Shown here: piece after piece, positions 60,601 to 64,000 of the stretch
Layout of the letters: each line of letters starts with the position of its first letter
How positions within the stretch are numbered: position 1 is the stretch's first letter
Source of the DNA: Poecilobothrus nobilitatus
Lineage: Eukaryota; Arthropoda; Insecta; Diptera; Dolichopodidae
DNA: 64,000 bases
Assembly: GCA_947095535.1 (NCBI GenBank)
Contig: OX352774.1
Location: forward strand, 65,968,416 to 66,032,415
Direction: 5' to 3'
The notes under the pieces: generated by a model
Seen by the model: only the letters and a program-made list of their open reading frames with translations
Databases searched by the model: none
What the model was told of the DNA's origin: nothing
Program-made: the position numbers and the translations under genes

Positions 60601-63600
60601 ATTTGGTTTGAAATTGTGAAAGATAAAGAGTATAATAGGAAACATACAAGGATACTTTAATTGATTTATTATAAAAAGCTCTATTCCGTCTCAGCAGACT
60701 CCTAGAAATCGTCATCTAATTCACCTTATATTTACCCTATGCTATGTAACAAAAAAGAATCATAATTATTAAAATGACCAAATTTTTTATCACAAATTTT
60801 AGAAAGGAAAACTATACGAATGGCTGACAGAACGGTTGTCAAATTTTAAGTAACAAGAAAAAAAAACTCGGCGAAAAGAAGAATATAATCAGTAAGTGAC
60901 CTTTTTTCTTATTTAAGGTCCTTTTATTCTTCAAAAAAAAAAAATTATTTACTTTTAATTTAAATATATATATGTATATTTATGTGTAAGTATGTATGTA
61001 TATTACTTATAAATTTTTATGATAATGATAAAATAATAATGATGGTAATGCTAATAATAATGGCATAAGGATCAATTTATCATTTATTTACTGACACCCA
61101 TCATAAAGAGGAGAAACTTTATTAAAAAAAAAAAAAAATAAGAAAAATAATAAGAAAAAAAATAATAATGTATGGATTTATTTTAAGAAATTTTTTGTAT
61201 GCCATTAATTATTATATGTCTCTTATAAATATAATAATTTTTAAAAATAAGCACCTACATCCGCAAATTGAATGATATCGAAATGATTTTTCTGTCTTAT
61301 TTATTTTTTTTTTTTTATAATTTGAAAAATAAATTTAAATTATGAATTTCAATCCATTATAAAAAAAATGAGTTTACACTTCAGGTTAATTTTATTAAAA
61401 TTTAGTTTGTTCAAGTTCGAAATGTCGCTTAAAAGTTTTCATTTCATTTTATTACCATCCTTTTTTCTTTCAAAAATTTCCATTTCCGTATCAGATGAAC
61501 TGAATCTAAAAATTTACATATTAATTTAGAAATTTTCTTAAACTCTTATACTTAAGTAATCGGTAAATTTCGTTTTTCGATTTTAAGAGATCAATAGTGG
61601 GGAAACTTCTAAATTAGTAATATATTAGCAACGATAGAGATTGGTCTATTTCTGCTTTTTCATTTAGACACTGATCTAGTAGATGAACATTTTTATTTTT
61701 ATTTAAATCTAAACGTCAGGAAATAAAAGGTAGTTACAAATCATTTAAAATCACATTTTTGGTTTGGAATGGATTAATTGACTTAAGTATATTTCGTTTT
61801 TCAGAAGAATACCCTTACTAATATTTTCAATAAACACTTTATATATATACTTAATATGTATTTATGTATTTTTCTTTTTGTTTGCATTATTATTATGATG
61901 AGTCCTTTGAGTATTAATATGATTAAGTTCGTTAATTACTTACTTAAAGTTTTAGATACTTTTGTTCTAATAATAACTTTTTTGCTTTACATTATGTAAA
62001 TTTTTTTTTTTTTTTAAACCAGAAACAAAACGAAAAATTTTTAATTTAGGAAAATTTTTTGGAAAATTTCGGCAAAAAAAAGTATATATATACACTTAAT
62101 CCGTAATAAAAATTATATTTTAACAGCATATAATATAAAAAAAGGACATTTTTTGTTTTGTAATGAGAGAAAGGTTTGGTTAAAAAAAAAAAATTTTTTT
62201 TTTAGTAAGTAATTAATATTTTATAAAATTTGTTATGACAAATAAGTAATTAATTTTTATTATCTTTATGATATTATATAACATGTATAATTTGATTGAA
62301 AAATTCTCTGAATATAATGTACAAGAATATGTACAATAAGTTTTTATATACGTTTAAGTATTAAACCGAAAATAGTTTGAGAATATCCTTTCTCTTCATC
62401 TTTGGTTTTACGACTTATTATTTACTTACCATATATAAGTTTTTTTTTGAGTTACCCATGGTATATGTGATAAAACAAAAGAAAAAAAAAACAAAAATGA
62501 TTTTTACAGGATCTTAACAAGATCTTAACAACTTTAAGGGAAATACCCATTTATAAAATAATATAATTTTGTTGTGCAAAAATATAAAGTAAATGCAGAA
62601 AAAAAAAAATACCTGGATAAATATGTAAGGAAAAGAATTACCATTTTCAAGGAAATATGAAGGTATATTTATACAAAATAATTTGTAGGTTAAGATATGA
62701 CTAATTTGAATCAATATTTTAAAATAAATTTTTCCATTATTTATTTTTATTTCTTACAAATTTCTTTTAAAAAAAAAAAAAAACGAAAATTGATATTTTT
62801 TCATTCATAAAAAAAAAGAGGAACAGAACAGAAATACAAAAAATAAATTCTCTATAATAAATTCATAAAAATTATATACAAGGAAATCTCATTTAATCAG
62901 CATTAATGTTTTGTTGTTTATATTAGTGTCATAAAAAAAAAATATTTATATTATTTTCTATATTTAGAACTTTGAAAACATAAAAAAAACACAACAAAAG
63001 AATATACTTATGTTCTATACTAATAGTAAAACTTTCAGGAAATTACGCACGCAACTTGTAGTTTTCGTTGTATTTTTTTTCTTTTTAAATACATATTAGT
63101 AATCGTATATCCTTACAAGTTTATTACTTTTAGTTGACATTAATTTATCATATATGGGAAACCTATCTAATAAAAATATACATAATGCAAATTGAATATT
63201 CAGTGGTGAAAAGAATATTTATCTATTTACTTAGGGATGCACTTAACTAATAAATTCTAAATGCTATTTTTACTCTTTTAACAACATAAGATTTTCTTTC
63301 TAAGAACTTACAAAGAATTTTCATTACTTGCAATAACTTTTTTTTCTTTTTTCAATGCCGAGTTTCTCTTGTCATATCCTTTTACCAAAACCTTTTACCA
63401 AATTTCAGATTAATCTTTTCTGCTGGCTCTCGTTTTCTATATCTCTATATTACTATTAATTTATGATAAAGTATTTTCTGGATACTTATGCTTATCAAAT
63501 TATTGTTAAAGCGTTCACCATTATTTGAAGCGATCACTATTATTTTTCAGATTTTTAAGATTTTTATTTGCTTTCCCTTTTACAAAAAAAATTGACCAAG

Positions 63601-64000
63601 AGCTTAAAAAATGTTATCCTTAGCTAAATTATTTAAGAATGAAGCTATTATAATAAAATGTTCCGAATCTACAAAAAATTTTATGATTGAAAACTGCTAA
63701 TTCTTAAAAAAACTTTTCAAAATGTAACCACTTACAGCGAAAACTAGGATCAATCTATTCCTCTTTTAGCCAGTCTATAAATGCTTGTATTATTATAGCG
63801 GTTATCAATAGCCGCTAGAACGAAATAATTGGCTGTAAAAGGAAAAGGTTGAATTTCCTCTTATTTATTCTTACCCAGACCACATCAAAATCTCTAATTG
63901 TACCTTATCCTTAGCTCTTTTGCTGTTATTACTTAAGCAGAAATCATCATTATTGAATTGAAATCTATTTAATAAATCTTGCTCCACTGTAAATTTATAT
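57619..64000. other. Gene-free stretch to window end
   Basis: No gene is supported. Visible features are a lone TACAGGGTGTTTC at 58592-58604, which matches the MITE end at 34229, and a short G+C-richer segment at 58911-59015 (34 codons beginning MSLAQEPDEN) that overlaps an inverted repeat. G+C-richer unidentified remnants lie near 60090-60240 (TCTGTCTGTCTGTGCGGGGC, and CGGGTACAACGCGTAGG). Also present are a duplication (GATCTTAACAAGATCTTAAC, 62512) and a near-palindrome AGCGGTTATCAATAGCCGCT at about 63799. TAAGTA-type words occur at moderate density. Confidence 0.5.

Noticed and set aside
60803..60853. Possible terminal exon (acceptor TTTTAG, then KGKLYEWLTERLSNFK and stop)
   Set aside because: The peptide looks plausible and an acceptor is present, but 16 codons ending in a stop with no clear polyadenylation context or partner exon is too little.

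Overview
The window reads as intergenic or intronic DNA from a very A+T-rich animal genome, most likely an insect. Long A/T tracts and (TA)n runs occur throughout. The only clear protein homologies are to transposable elements: a non-LTR reverse transcriptase of the Jockey/CR1 type and a Tc1/mariner-superfamily transposase. Nothing looks bacterial: there are no operons, ribosome binding sites, dense long ORFs or CRISPR arrays. The exact insect order cannot be settled from the sequence.

Host gene content is sparse. Four short segments on the + strand look like coding exons with splice signals: 5904-6005, 11936-11970, 31693-31799 (begins with ATG) and 33878-33910. Three of them (5904-6005, 31693-31799, 33878-33910) use compatible phase-2 junctions. 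This suggests one + strand gene with very long introns and an alternative first exon at 31.7 kb. The gene is not identified, and all four exons are predictions.

The rest is dominated by old mobile DNA. Left part (1-10 kb): a tRNA-like fragment, a GCGTCG-rich inverted-repeat element, a tRNA-derived SINE with target-site duplication (TSD), and two 1.3-kb copies of an unclassified repeat (family R1), one inserted inside a foldback element. Middle (13-29 kb): a second foldback copy, a 148-bp-period repeat block, a Mutator-like terminal-inverted-repeat element with 9-bp TSD, a third R1 copy, a 1.6-kb hAT-like element with perfect 8-bp TSD carrying a nested Tc1-like MITE, and a second SINE. Right part (31.8-64 kb): a MITE ending in TACAGGRTGTTT, a possible piggyBac-like element, R1 fragments, a 5'-truncated LINE with 9-bp TSD, a perfect 21-bp hairpin, a third SINE with 10-bp TSD, a third foldback element and a broken mariner-like element.

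The most unusual large-scale feature is compositional. From about 31.8 kb, just after the predicted first exon, the words TACTTA, TAAGTA, AAGTAC and GTAAGT become very frequent, most clearly to about 46.5 kb. They are sparse before it.
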